From Vitis vinifera (lineage: Eukaryota; Streptophyta; Magnoliopsida; Vitales; Vitaceae), in the NCBI RefSeq assembly GCF_030704535.1, contig NC_081810.1, positions 6,954,501-7,018,500 of the forward strand: a stretch of 64,000 nt of DNA, in the 5' to 3' direction. How positions within the stretch are numbered: the stretch's first letter is position 1; every line of letters begins with the position of its first letter. Of this stretch, positions 1 to 15,000 are shown in pieces. Under the pieces are notes generated by a model. That model searched no databases. It worked only from the letters and a program-made list of their open reading frames with translations, and had not been told where the DNA came from. Both the position numbers and the translations under genes were made by a program.

Positions 1-290
1 CTTTTTTTGGCCTTTGCCTCAAGAGAAAGAGGGTTGCCCCTCTCCTTCGAATCCTAGAACTAAATGCGAGCAAAGGCTTCTGATCTGCTAACAGGGACAT
101 TGCCAAAAACTTTTTTATTCCACTTTCTTAGATCATTTTTAAGAGCCTTCAACTTCTTGGCAAGGCAATGACTACTAGTGCCTGTAACTATATACTCAAT
201 CCACCACATCATCAAAAAGTTTGTCAAGCATGAGTTTTTAATCTTGCATGAATCCACCTTATTTTTTCATAAAAATCATCAATAATGCAT
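1..290 (-). pseudogene. L1-type LINE reverse-transcriptase polyprotein fragment
   Basis: Read on the minus strand, this stretch gives a run typical of the linker between endonuclease and reverse transcriptase in plant L1 LINEs: a TGTSSHCLAKKLKALK-like helix, then DLRKWNKKVFGNV, then (past two stop codons at about 45-62) DSKE, NPLSLEA and KAKK. The family match is from memory of plant LINE proteins. In-frame stops and the absence of any neighbouring endonuclease or RT domain make it a decayed fragment. It may continue off the left edge of the window, which would be the C-terminal side of the LINE protein. Confidence 0.65.
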
Positions 291-802
291 AAATGAGTTC
301 TTTTAAAAACCTTCATAGCTGTTTAATTCTTTTTCCTTTTTAAAAACCTTCATAGAAGTGCGGTTCTTTTTTATTCAAAAGGTTTAGCTTTTAAAGGTCA
401 ATGTGAAACTATATTTTATCCTCTTTGAGTAGCACCTTGACCTAGTCTTATGGGAGAACTCATTCTATATAATATAATCTTGAAAAAACCATTCTATAAA
501 TTTCCTTTTTAGCTTCATTGCATTAAGTTGCATTGATTCTTCTTGATTGATCCAAGGTGATCTTCTTGCGTATGACATTTCAAGTTGAATGTTAAATACA
601 AGCCTTTATTTTATTGTCATCAAAACTTATGTTTAATCAATGAGCTGACAAGTCTTGGAAGGCTTGGTTCAAATGAAGTGATTTCATTCCCATCCCAACA
701 GGGCAAGGCCTTTGGATTCAAATATCTTTACATTAAACATCTTATATAGAACTTGAGATATAAAAATGGGGGTTGTTCTAATCATACAGTTTACTTTCAC
801 AG
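291..802. other. Spacer with no recognised feature
   Basis: AT-rich sequence with no convincing open frame, RNA gene or repeat that I can see. Confidence 0.5.
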
Positions 803-1168
803 TATCCTAACTATGCTTTTGATTCAGAAAATGAGAAAGTGGAAGGTGAGGAGCTACAAGAATGGTTGAAGATGGTTGTTGCACCTGCAGAGCTTACAAT
901 CTTCATTAGAGGCAAGCAAGAACCTATTCACCCACTGCAAATAGGATCTGGATGATGCTACTGCATACATTACTTTCAGTGTGCATTGAAACATCGGTGG
1001 GGTATGGAGTTCCATTTTAGTCAGTATCTCCACACTGTTATGAAAGATGAGCTTCTCAATCACTCCAACATACCTTTATCAATGTATATTCCATCAAAGG
1101 AGATGTTGGGGTTTGTCTTAACATCTGCCACCCGGTTCTCTCTTCTTCCTCGTAATACAAAGGTTTAA
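803..1168 (+). pseudogene. Possible 3' exons or remnant of an unrecognised gene
   Basis: A good acceptor (TTACTTTCACAG ending at 802) is followed by about 50 codons with coding character (starting YPNYAFDSENEK) up to a TGA near 953. A second acceptor-like site (ACATTACTTTCAG, ending about 979) precedes a further roughly 60-codon frame (from ALKHRWGMEF to a TAA at 1,166-1,168). I do not recognise the protein. No good GT donor joins the two stretches, except a GAAG|GTGAGG inside the first that would shorten it and shift the frame. It could be the last exons of a gene whose start is elsewhere, or a decayed copy. Confidence 0.25.
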
Positions 1169-1990
1169 AACCGGAAAAAAAAAAAGAAAAAAAAAAAAAG
1201 GAAAGAAGTGGAGGAACAGCTCTAGAGTCAATACTACGGGAGCTTTGTCAAGTCTCCCACCATTTTAACATCTAATGAGAGTCTTGGGTCCTTGTGTTTA
1301 ATATAATGCAGATTGCTCTCCAAAGCAGTTGTACATCTAGTTATTATTTCAGTGGTCCAGTGTTCAGCCGTTTGCAATTTGTAATCTTTTTGTTTTGCTG
1401 TACAAACTATGCATCCATTAATTATATAATATTGCATACTTTTCGGAAGATTTCTCGAATTATTGGACGTATAGCAGGAAAAGGATCTGCTAACTTTGTG
1501 TAACTGCATTAGAAGATGTTGCTTGTTTTAGAAGGAGATATTGGCTGTAGAAGTTTTGTTGCATCTACTTCCTATCCGAAAAAAGGAAAAATGTTGAATC
1601 TAGTCTGGTTTCTTCAATATTTTGTTTTTACCACTGGATTGGGTTTTTTCCTTGCTGTAGGTTTGTTAGAACCAGTTGTGCAACTGGGTCCGGTTGCATT
1701 GATAGCTTAAGCCAAGCCTAAGAACTATTGTAAAAGAGTGCTATTGGAAAATAATTTGGGGCAACATATTTTGGAATGGGCAAAAAGATTGACTGATTTG
1801 AATTTATTCCTAGATGATTGGAAGCAAATTCTTTTGGCTCGTAAGCGTTAGCCAACTTGGAATTTTAGCTCAAGTTTTTTTTTTAAATAATTTTTGGTTG
1901 TTAAAAATAGAAAATTATTTGTCAGATCCAAATATATTTAGTAACTATTTTAAGTATCATAGTTTTTTAGAACTAGTTTTAAAAATAGCT
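1169..1990. other. Spacer, no gene recognised
   Basis: An A-rich tract near 1,175-1,200, then AT-rich sequence with only short unsupported frames. It could include the 3' UTR of the preceding remnant. Nothing else is visible. Confidence 0.45.
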
Positions 1991-3245
1991 CTTACCATGA
2001 ATATAGTTTAATTATTTTTGGAGATTATAAGCAAATCGAAAGATGTACTAAATTTGGGGTTGTTCAAAGTTATAAACATTTGACCAAGAAAAGATAGCTA
2101 GTATAAGAAATTTTATCTTAATCGGTAAATTTGCTCGAAAATCCCCCACTTTATTCACAAAATATCTTTTAAAATCCCCTACTTTACCCATCTAGTATTT
2201 GTCATCTCATCACATTTTTTTTTCAAAAAACCACAATTACCAACTTTGGTTTTAAAATCCATCATTAAATTTAAAACTAAAATCAATGTTACTTATTATG
2301 GTTTTAAAACAAATAAAATAATAATAATAATAATAAAATTGAATTTGATGTTACTTACAAAACAAGTTACTTTATTTTGGAAACCCATTTAGTAATTATT
2401 TTAAATATCATAGTTTTTTAAGAATGGATTCTAAAAATAGTTTTTACCGTGAATTTATTTTAATTATGTTTGAAGATTATAAGCAAATTGAAAAATGTAC
2501 TAAATTTGGTGTTGTTCAAATTCATAAACATTATACAAAAAAAGATAGCAAGTATAAGAAATTTTATCTTAGTTTGTAAATTTGCTTGAAAATCCCCTAC
2601 TTTACTCACAAAATATCTTTATTTTCATACTTTTAGTTGGGGTGTGGGGTGGAGGTTGGGGGTGGGTGTGGAGACCTTGTTGATGTAAGGTTTTGATGTT
2701 TGGGCAATTACGGAGATTGCTTTTAGAAAATCACCACACATTTCGGGTTTAATGCCAAAATAGTGTTTTTAAAGAAAAAAATAATTAAAATACATTGCCT
2801 TCAAAACTAATCTTTGTTTGACTTTTTAAAAAAAATAAATATAAAACAACAATTACTAATATTGGTTTTAAAAATCATCCTCAATTTTAAAATTAAAATC
2901 ATACTTATTAATTATAGTTTTAAAATAAAAAAATAAAAAAATAATAATAAAATAGAATTTGTTGCTGAAAGCATGCACTACTTTGATAAATATTTTTAAT
3001 ATAATAAGTTTAGATTGAGAATTTTTTTTCCAAAATAGGTTAAACTCATGAATATATTTTAATTATTTTTGGAGATTATAAGCAAATCGAAAGATGTACT
3101 AAATTTGAGGTTGTTCAAAGTTATAAACATTTGACCAAAGAAAGATAGCTAGTATAATTTTTTTTTTTACCTTAATCGGTAAATTTGCTTGAAAATCCTC
3201 CAACTTTATTCATAAAATATCTGTATTTTCACACTTGGGGTGGGG
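1990..3245. repeat. Three dispersed direct copies of an AT-rich repeat
   Basis: A block beginning GAGATTATAAGCAAATCGAA and running through 'gatgtactaaattt', 'gttgttcaaa', 'ataaacat', 'aagatagc', 'aatttgct' and 'ttcacaaaatatctt' occurs at about 2,020-2,175, 2,470-2,630 and 3,070-3,225. The first and third copies are more alike than either is to the second. Intervening sequence is also partly shared (for example two stretches on either side of 2,300 and 2,900 with 'attaaaattg'-like AT tracts). No coding potential is seen. The repeats may be parts of a decayed non-coding transposon; I cannot define ends or target-site duplications. Confidence 0.6.
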
Positions 3246-4400
3246 GTGGGGGTGGGTGATGTAACGGTTTGATGTTTCGAAATTATGGAGACCAAAATAT
3301 CACTGTTGCCTTCAGAAAATGACAACACCTTTTTGTCTCTTTGTGGCGGGTAAAAATGTCGCTATGCCCTTTGGGGCCATACCGCTGCCACATGTTTTCT
3401 TCCAGGACCATTCTTCCTTCCAACCATCATCATATCGGTACCATCCTAGTGCGCTATCCACTGTCACATTATTTCACATATATATATTTTTTTTCCCTTA
3501 CCAACTTCATTCATAAAAGAGTTTCTTTAATGGTATTGAAAAGAAGGCCATTCCATAAAAAAAAAGAAAAAAAAAAAAGAGTTTTGATTCATTAATATAA
3601 AAATATATTAAAAAAAAATCTTAAAATTTTAAAATCAATATTATTTTTATTTATTTAAAAATAATTTAAAAAATATATATATTTAATTACTTTTTTAAAT
3701 GTTTTTTATCTGTTATGTAATTAATATTAATTAATAACTAAACTCTTTTTTTTTTCTTTCATTATTATTATTATTTTATTTGAGATTTTTTCGCTACTTA
3801 TAATGTTCATACTCTTTCAAAGTACTTCATTTTAACTTTTCAGCATTTATTTTTAGAAAAAATATCTTAAATAATTAAATAATAATGATAATAATAAGGA
3901 AAATATTTATGTAGATGATTTTAATTGTCAATTGATATTAATAACATGATAAATAAAAAGAATATTTTATAAAATAATTAGATAACTCATTAGAAAGTGT
4001 TTATATTTTAAATTATTTTTGGATGGATGAAATAATACTAATTTTATAAATTTGGAGTTTTTTTATTATATATTTTTATATTAGTAGGTCAAAACTCATT
4101 TTTTTTAAATAACTTATTATTTAGAAACTATTTTAAAAAATTAAATTAAAAAACAAATCAGATAAATATAAAATAATTAAAAAAATTAAAGCATGTTATT
4201 TTTGGTAAATACTAAAAAAGGTATATTTGTGATTGGATGTTGAGAGATAAGGAAACAAAGTGAAGAAATTAGAAAAAAATTAAAAAAAAAAAACGGTAAT
4301 AATAATAAAGGGGAAAAAAAGAAATAAATGAAAAAAAATATTTTTTCCAAATATTTAAAATTCAAACAATAATGTTATACTGTGAGATATGAATTATCTT
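3246..4400. other. Very AT-rich spacer upstream of THIC
   Basis: Long A/T tracts and AT dinucleotide runs. Apart from a short GC-richer patch at about 3,340-3,470, nothing is recognised. No gene supported. Confidence 0.5.
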
Positions 4401-4419
4401 ATTTGTTACAAGGGTTCAG

Positions 4420-4740
4420 TCCACCTTTTCGACGGGTCCCACATGGATCTCAAAGCTGATGACGACATCTCAGCCGCACATCAAGAAGACCAAGCTCATC
4501 ACTGAAAAGAATCTTGACCCTGTCACGACTCAGGAGAGTCCCGTGGCAACACATGGGTTAGGCCGATTTCAGACAATAACTACTGTGTATAAACTGTTCA
4601 GAAATATCTGTCCAAGCAATGACGAGAGCGCCACGTAAGCACTCGCTTTTCCAGAGTGAAAGCCTGTGACACATCCGCTATAAATTAGAGCCTGTGAACG
4701 TAATCTTGGGCTGTGCTTTCAGTTCAGTGAGCGATTCAGC
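4420..4740 (+). promoter_or_regulatory. THIC: THIC core promoter and transcription start region
   Basis: A clear TATA box, CTATAAATTA, lies at 4,678-4,687, so transcription should start about 25-35 bases downstream, near 4,710. A CT-rich leader (about 4,758-4,795) and the plant 5'-UTR word AAACCCTAG (about 4,801) follow, typical of a plant leader. Upstream are an ACGT core within CCACGTAAG (about 4,631) and GAAATATCTG at 4,601-4,610. The reverse complement of the latter differs by one base from the evening element AGATATTTT. Arabidopsis THIC is clock-controlled through an evening element, so this is a plausible but unproven equivalent. Confidence 0.6.
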
Positions 4741-4849
4741 GAAGGGATAAGACCAGGTTCTCTCTCCTTTCTCACTTCTCTTTCTCTCTCTAAGATCTAC
4801 AAACCCTAGCGTCTTGCATTTACGGAAACTTTTGATTTTCGCGGTCCGT

Positions 4850-6543
4850 GCAAACATGGCCTTCCGTTTGGTTCTTCAGAAAAAGTTTTTTTACGGTCGA
4901 ATCATACCCTTCCATTTGGTTACCGAGAAAAATCAGGAGACATGAAAGGAAAATGTAATTTTGAGTCCGAAGAATGAAAATCTGTTTCTCAAGCGAGCCG
5001 AATGGTTGTGTTCGGTTTTCTGTGTTGCCAAAGGGATCATAAGGCTTGTTGTCTGTTGAATTTTGTGTTTTTCTGAATTAGTGTGTAATTTGGTTGCTGT
5101 GACGTGTTAGCTTTATCTCGTTGTCTCAAGCTTGGTTTCGTGAACTTTTTGAAATTTTGGTATCGATTTGAAGAGCGAAAAATGGAAATATTTTTTCTAG
5201 TAAGCTGAATGGCTGTACTTAATTTGGTTGGTTTTAAAAATTAGTTTCATTTCTTTCGGTTTCTACATTTTCGCTGATATCCAACGGATCATAAGAGTTT
5301 TGTTTTGAACGTTCTTCTTCTTGTTTAGTTGTTTTAATTATATGCAATTTGGTTGCTTTGAGCTTTATCTCATTCCCTAAAACATGTCTTATGAATTCTT
5401 GAGATGTGCGTTCAGCATTATCTCAGCTACCAATGGGATCATAAGCTCACTTATAAAGAATTTTTTTAATTTGACTGTCGTGAGCGTTAAGTCATTTTCT
5501 CAACCATATTTTTGGGCGGTTTCAGAAATATTATGCTGAAGCGTGAATTTAGCCTTGTTCATAAGCTGACTCAAGGATGGTTTTGACGAGATTTTACGTC
5601 ACAGTATATGTGTGTTATTTTGGATTTGTTTGTTACTTTTGTGCAATTAAAATTAATTTGTTTCTGCATCAGAGAAAGCAAACTAATGGGTTTGATTTAT
5701 GCATTCAAAATTAAATCTTCTCAAGTATTTGTGCATGTTTGTATAATTTTGAATTATGTTGTCACTTTTTGTGATTTAAATTAAATTGCTTCTGCAGTTG
5801 CAGCTTTTGTTTGAATTCTGTGATCAAAATTAAATCTGGTTCAGTGTCATAAGTGCATAGGAAATTCTGCTTCTAACAATTTATTATGTAGTTTGTGGTT
5901 GTGTAGACTTTCTAAATAATGAGACCTTGATGGTTATCTAATTTTGAGATGGAAAGGGAAAATGTTTTTTTCTTAATTTTTTATGAGATTTATGTAGTTT
6001 TCTTATTACAAAAATGAAACCTTTTTAATCGATTGATGAGAAAGTTCAAATTAAATACCATCATCTAAAGGTTTGTTGACATGCGTAGCTATGGAAAAAC
6101 TAGTTCGAGATTTCACCATGGTTATGTTGTTAAACTGTTAATTTTACATATTCTATTATGGGTATGAGTGAAATTCTGTTGGATGAAGGTTACGCTTTTG
6201 TCAACATATATTTTTGGTTTTATTTTGGATAGCCAATAACATTCGTTAATCTGGTTTGATGATTCTTCAGATGAAGCTAGGATAAGTAGTGAACTGAATT
6301 TTCGGTCCAAACAATGGCTGCTAAATGGAACATCTTATTCTTGCCATTTTGTGAAGTCATGCAGTCCTGTTCCAATACTCTAATCTTTTTCTCCAGTGGG
6401 AAACAAGAAACTGTATTCTCATTGTATGCTAATCTTCTGCTGTCAAATCTTTTGATTTCTGCTAGTTATAAATGCTAGGGCTTGTATGGGTTAATAGGAG
6501 TTTACCTTTTTCTAATACATTACTCTGTGTTAACTCATTTTAG
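4850..6543 (+). other. THIC: THIC 5'-UTR (leader) intron
   Basis: The coding ATG at 6,546 is preceded two bases earlier by a strong acceptor, a T-rich tract ending TCATTTTAG at 6,543. The promoter and leader exon lie about 1.8 kb upstream, so the interval is best read as a leader intron. It is T-rich and carries no credible coding exon. The donor position is not certain; it should lie between about 4,810 and 4,900. Confidence 0.6.
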
Positions 6544-6545
6544 AT

Positions 6546-9531
<2,986 letters not shown>

Positions 9532-11276
9532 CTCCTTGCAGAAGTAAAGGTTAGTGATATTGGATTTTTTCCTAGATTATGTATGGTTCTTAGAAAGTAC
9601 TAATAAAAGGGAAAAAAATGCTAAGCAAAGTGTTTTTCGTATGTTTGGATGCCATGGAAAAAGGTGAGGAAAAAAATATTAAAGGAAAAAAGGGAAATCG
9701 TAATTCCATGTTTGGTTCTTGTAAAATTTGAAGGAAAATGCGAGAATAAGAAAATAAAGAGGAAAAGTAGAAGGAAAATAAAAAACAGGTTAAAGTTAAT
9801 AAATTATTTTTATATACTACTTTGAACTCATTTCACTTATTTGAATGTCTTGCATTATCCAGTGTTGGTTGTGGCCTGTGTAGTCAGCGCCATAAAATTT
9901 GGGCCCATGGAGAATTCAAAAGGCTCGATCATAGGAGGTTCTTTGGTTTTAAAAAGGAAAATTCAAAATTCAAAAGTTTCTAACTCATTACACATATATA
10001 TTTATATTTTCTATAGTAAAATTAAACATGAAAAAAATCATTTTTCTTAATATATTTTTTCTTCTTTTGTACTTTCCTAGGACCTACCATAGCATAAAAG
10101 ATTTTCCTTGGGGAAAGGTGAAGAAAGTTGGGGGAAAGTAAATTCCTCAAAAATTTAGGTTGTGTTTGGTTCCCAAAAAATTTGAAGGAAAATGTGGGGG
10201 GAAAGAAAATAAATATGAAAAATAAAATGAAAGAAAAAAGTGAAAAAAAATAAAAAATAGATTTGAAGTTAATAAATTATTTTTATATTCTACTTCAAAC
10301 CGATTTCACTTATTTTAACTATAAAGATTAAATAATTTGGATATGTGTAAAGTTTTTAATTAATTTTAATGATATTTGATTTTCTTTCATTTATTCAATG
10401 ATGAGATCGAATATGAGAAAATCATTTTTCTTAACATTTTTTTCTCCTTAACTTTCTAGAAACCAAATATAACCTTAATTTTGTTTTCCTAAAACTTTTC
10501 CCCAGACAACCAAACAACTTAAAAATATTGTAAATTTTCTTTACCTTTTTCCTATGGTTTTCCTTCCTATTTTCTTTTTCTCAAACTTTCATGAAACCAG
10601 ATGTAGCCTTAGGGAAATGCTAATGTCCTCAACACTATTTTGTTGAACAAATGTTGAAGCAGATGAAAACCTTGATGTACTGTTAATAATCTAAGAATTG
10701 TAATGTAGTAATAGAAAAGAGGAAATAAGAAGAAAAAAAAAAAGACGAAATGAAGGAACAAGGTCAATAAATCAGCATAATAAATACACATCAATTGAAA
10801 GCAAATCCTGTTGTATAACTATGATTTAGGGTTAACAGATGAATATATGACCATATTTTGAATATTAGAGCAGGTAGAAAGGTTTTAATTCTATTTCTTT
10901 TTCATTCTTACAATGTACCCCTTGGTAAATGGATTTTGTTATTTAGACATATGACACTCGATTTCATCACAGATCACCTTATCATAGTTAAAACGGAAAA
11001 TATTTTGTGGGAATGTTCTTGCAGGAACTCGTGAATTTGAAGAATCTGTTTGAAATTCTCGGGGGCTCAGTGTGATATTGGCTGGTCAAGAATGGTGATT
11101 TGAAGTCAATCATTTTTAGCTGTTGGCGAGTGCTTAGTTTTGCCGGGTCAAATAAATAAAGACATCTCTTTATTATGCTTGTTGTTAGTATGTCAGTCTC
11201 AATAATAAAAGCTCTTTTTCTTCATGTTCTTGTATATCAAGTTTTCCTTTTGAATCTAGCGATTGACATAAGAAAC
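9532..11276 (+). promoter_or_regulatory. THIC: THIC 3' UTR: constitutive intron, regulated donor and proximal poly(A) signal
   Basis: Just after the stop codon, AAG|GTTAGT (intron from 9,550) and TTCTTGCAG (ending 11,024) define a first 3'-UTR intron of about 1.5 kb. The next exon runs from 11,025 to a candidate donor AATG|GTGATT (exon end 11,094). The bases TTTGAAG at 11,099-11,105 can pair with CTTCGAA at 11,353-11,359 inside the aptamer, giving seven pairs with one G-U. Overlapping AATAAA signals lie at 11,151-11,160, between this donor and the aptamer. A possible acceptor is GAATCTAG ending 11,259. This is the arrangement known for plant THIC: without TPP the donor is masked and the proximal poly(A) site is used; with TPP splicing removes that site and gives longer, less stable RNA. 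The individual sites here are inferred. Confidence 0.75.
10155..10477. mobile_element. Tourist/PIF-Harbinger-like MITE inside the THIC 3'-UTR intron
   Basis: The element (10,158-10,474) begins GGTTGTGTTTGGTT and ends AACCAAATATAACC, an imperfect terminal inverted repeat. It is bordered on both sides by TTA (10,155-10,157 and 10,475-10,477), the target duplication expected of PIF/Harbinger MITEs. It has no coding capacity. Related sequence with the same 'tgtttggtt...aatttgaaggaaaat' start lies at about 9,700-9,790, and a related end (AAACCAGATGTAGCC followed by TTA) at about 10,594. Two or more related insertions may therefore be nested in this intron. Confidence 0.6.
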
Positions 11277-11393
11277 GCACCAGGGGTGTCTGCATCTGCT
11301 TTTGCACTGGCAATTTGGCCAAGGATGCAAGCAGATCAGGCTGAGAAAGTCCCTTCGAACCTGAACAGGATAATGCCTGCGTAGGGAGTGTGC
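11277..11393 (+). promoter_or_regulatory. THIC: TPP riboswitch aptamer in the THIC 3' UTR
   Basis: Binds thiamin pyrophosphate in the nascent THIC mRNA. The P1 strands are GCAC (11,277-11,280) and GTGC (11,390-11,393). The P3 arm is long, as in plant THIC aptamers: ATCTGCTTTTGC pairs with GCAAGCAGAT across a loop containing TTTGGCC. The Thi-box core is intact, with CTGAGA at 11,341-11,346, then GAACCTGAACAGG and TAATGCCTGCG and GGGAGTGTGC to the end. These are the pyrimidine- and pyrophosphate-sensing regions of the family. Its place after a 3'-UTR intron and poly(A) signal matches the splicing-controlled plant type. Nothing required by the consensus seems to be missing. Confidence 0.96.
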
Positions 11394-12079
11394 TTTTCTT
11401 TTCCCATTTTTTCCGTGCTTGCGCAGGGAGGGAGAATCCATCCATGTTTCAGGCTACCTGTTCCATGTTGGGGCAGATTCGAGCTCATGACCAGGCATAT
11501 CTATCGCGAGCCTCGGAAATACTAGAACTGACAATTTTCTTAATCATGATTGCTTCCCTAATCAGCAGCCACTTATTGACCAAGTGTGCATATATATCGA
11601 GGTAACATAACAACTTAGTTACTCCTACATCAATGGAATCCTTTCCATATGGTACTGAGCTATCCTGTGATCTTATACAGCATCCCTTTTCTTGGAAAAT
11701 CCTATTTGAACCCACTGATACCAAGGTCATCTTTCATAAATCATGAGATTGTGATTCACTGGTTGAAGAGATTTGGTTTTTTTTTTCTTTTTTTTTTGAA
11801 ATTGTTACTTACTGCTGGATTATGAAGATGATGACATCCTCAAATTTTTGGATTTCATCCACGGAGATCAGAATGTTGGGTGTGGAACAGCACCTAACAA
11901 TGCAGGAATGCGAGGCTTCGTATTTGGTTTTTAATTAAACACCTGAGTACCTAGTATCTTTTATTGATGCATTATCTTAGATTGAGAACAACATCCACAA
12001 AGTGAGCTTTTAGTGTCATTTTCTCTTTTTGTTCAGATTTACCTTCGGATGGAATAATAAGTAGCAACAGTGCAACAGA
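11394..12079 (+). other. Distal THIC 3' UTR and spacer
   Basis: Sequence after the aptamer probably belongs to the long read-through THIC RNAs for some distance, but no clear distal end can be fixed. From about 11,770 there is a T-rich tract, then spacer. No independent gene seen. Confidence 0.5.
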
Positions 12080-15000
12080 ATTATTGTCTTGGAACAAGAA
12101 AATGCAGAATTGCAGATTCCAAAAGTGGTAAGTGATCGGCATTGACCAACTGCCATGCAATTCTTCGGAAAAGAAATGTGTTTCTGCCTTATAATTGATG
12201 CTACTGGACATTGTCAATGTTGGGTTAATCCCAGTCCCGAAGAGAAAAAAATGCATTCTAAAATCATAATTTTAACATCAAGAACAAAACGCTACTGCTC
12301 AAGTGCTAGAACGGTGGCATTTAGCAAGAGAGATCCTGACGGTCCCCATTTAGTAAGAGAGATCCTGACTGTCCCCATTAAACGCCACCCTACAATATAT
12401 AGCTTCTGCATCGCAAGGATTGACAAATCCATAGGCTTAGATATTGAATTTCGTATTCTAAAATCATAATTTTAACATCAAGAGCAAAACACCACTGTGC
12501 AATTTCTAGAACGGTAGCATTTAGTAAGAGGTATCTTGACGATCTCTGTGATGTCCTACATCGGATAGGGGAGAATGTTCTTAGTGCTATATATGTAGAG
12601 GCTCCTTTTAATTAATCAAGTAGACATGTTTTAAAGCCGTGAAGGTCCCTTTGGGTCCAAAGCGGACAATATCTACACGGTTGGAAGCGGATCGTTACAA
12701 ATGGTATCAGAGCCGATCCCCGACCTCGATGTGGGGGTTTGTTTGGCCCCGTAAGGGGTATTTGTCTGTTTGATCCCGTAATCCCATGGGACATAACGAG
12801 GACGTTGAGTCTGCATGGGGGGGGGGGGGGGGGGCGGTGGGTGTTTGTGATGTCCCACATCGGATAGGGAGAATATTCCTGGTGCTATATATGTAGAGAC
12901 TCCTCTTAATTAAGTAGACGCGTTTTAAGCCAATCCTCGACCTAAGGGGTGTTTGTCTGTTTGACCTCGTAATCCCATGGGATACAACGAGAACGTTGTG
13001 TCTGCATGGGGGGGGGGGGGGGGGTCCCATATCGGATAGGGAGAATGTTCCTGACACTATATATATAGAGGTTCCTCTTAATCAAGTAGATGCGTTTTAA
13101 AGCCGTGAGGGTCCCTTTGGGTTCAAAGCGGACAATATCTACACGGTTGGGAGTGGGTTGTTACAATCTCCATTTAGCTCCACCCTGTAATACGTAGCTT
13201 CTACATCGCAATGATTGACAAATCCATAGGCTTAGATATTGAACTCCATCATCGTAATGGTAATGATCATGGTCATAGCCTTGGTATATGCATACTCACG
13301 GTTGAATACACGCCAAGGTATTACAGATGCTGAAGTTTTGGGTTATCATTGTTAGCGATAATAGAAAAATCCGGTATTCTTGAACCTATTGAAAAAAGGA
13401 TAAACAAAAACATCTTGGGGAAGGAGAGGAGTTGAGAGCTGAGGAAGTCAAATTCATTGCATGGAACTAGTGAAATAGCTTAAGAATCCATTTGATAGTA
13501 TTTTTAAGAAGCACTTTTAACCTTTTTAATACTTTAAATTTATTATCAAAAGAGTTGTTTCAAGTATTAGAAAGGGTAAAAATGCTTACTAGGATTATTG
13601 ATAAACAAGCTCTAATTGGAAGATGATAATTAGAAGACAATGCATAGAAATGAAAGTGCATGCTAGCCAGTCAACAGTCTGTTTGGAGATCACATTAAAT
13701 ATCTGAATTGAATCCCAACATCACCATGATCAGTAAATTTATGAGCCACCAAAAGATAAGTGTTAAGAGTAACCAGACTAGGAATGTGTTTGACAATAAT
13801 TTTCAGAAATATTTATAGTATTTTTAATACTTAAAAAATAAAAAATTTTAAATGTTAGAAAAACTTAAAACACTTTTTATAATCACTGTCTAACGCACTC
13901 TAACAAAATCAACTTTAGAAAAAAAAAAAAACCCACCCAAATTGCAGGACTTAAAATGCTTGAAAGAACTAGGAAAAAAAGGGGGCATTGTCCTAGACTT
14001 CCATAACCAAATTGTGGAAAACTATTGTATATCTTCAGGGTGACTTGCTTCCAAAACTTACACTACACATCTGTAATCCATTTGCAGAGTACCCGGCTCA
14101 CAACATTGACGCAGGATAAACAATAAAGCAGACAAATCCACTTCTGTGTCAATGCTTTTATTTTCAGGGCTTTTGTGATCAGGGACCAATTTCCCATATT
14201 AAATCTACCAATTCTTTGCAATGGCATTTCCATTCCCTAACCCTTAACATTCCCTTCTAGACCTGCTGCCTGAGCTGTAACATTAGTCCCCTAAGAATTG
14301 TATTGGTCCAAGATAATATGCAGAATTGCAGGTTCCAGTAGCAGCAAGTAATCTGCACTGACCAACTGCAATGCAATTATTGGGAAAAGAAATGTGTTCT
14401 TGCCTTATAAATGATGCTTCTAAACATTGACACTGAAATTATTCTAAAATCATAAATTTTAACATCAAGAACAAAACACCACTGTTAAAGTGATAGAAGA
14501 ACAGTGGCATTTTTAGTCAGAGGGATCTCTCCGCTTAACGTCATCCTGCAGTATAGCTTCTGCATCGCAATGATTGACAAACCCATAGCCACAGATATTG
14601 AACTCCGTCATGGTCTTGGTGTATGCATTCTCACCGTTGAATGCAAGCCAAAGTATTCAGATGGTGAAGTTTTGGGTTATCACTATAATCAAATAACCAC
14701 AAAATCTGGTCTAGCTGGAACTGAAAAAAAAAAAAAAAAGCAGGGATAAACAAAAACCCCGAGAAGGAGAGGAGATGAGAGCAACTGAGGAAGTCAAATT
14801 CATTGCATGAAACTTGTGAAATAGCTTAAGTGGAAGATGATAATTAGAAGACTATGCAGAGATGTGAAAATGCCTGCTAGCCAGTCAATAGGTGTTTGGA
14901 GATCACATTAAATACCTGAATTGAATCCCATCATGATCAGTGAATCTATGAGCCACCAAAAAGGAAAAAAGTGATGAAGAGTAAAAAGACTACCAAAACC

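Noticed and set aside
12612-13057. Proline-rich minus-strand frames across the G runs
   Set aside because: They are translations of the TRIM internal poly-G tracts and LTRs, not genes.
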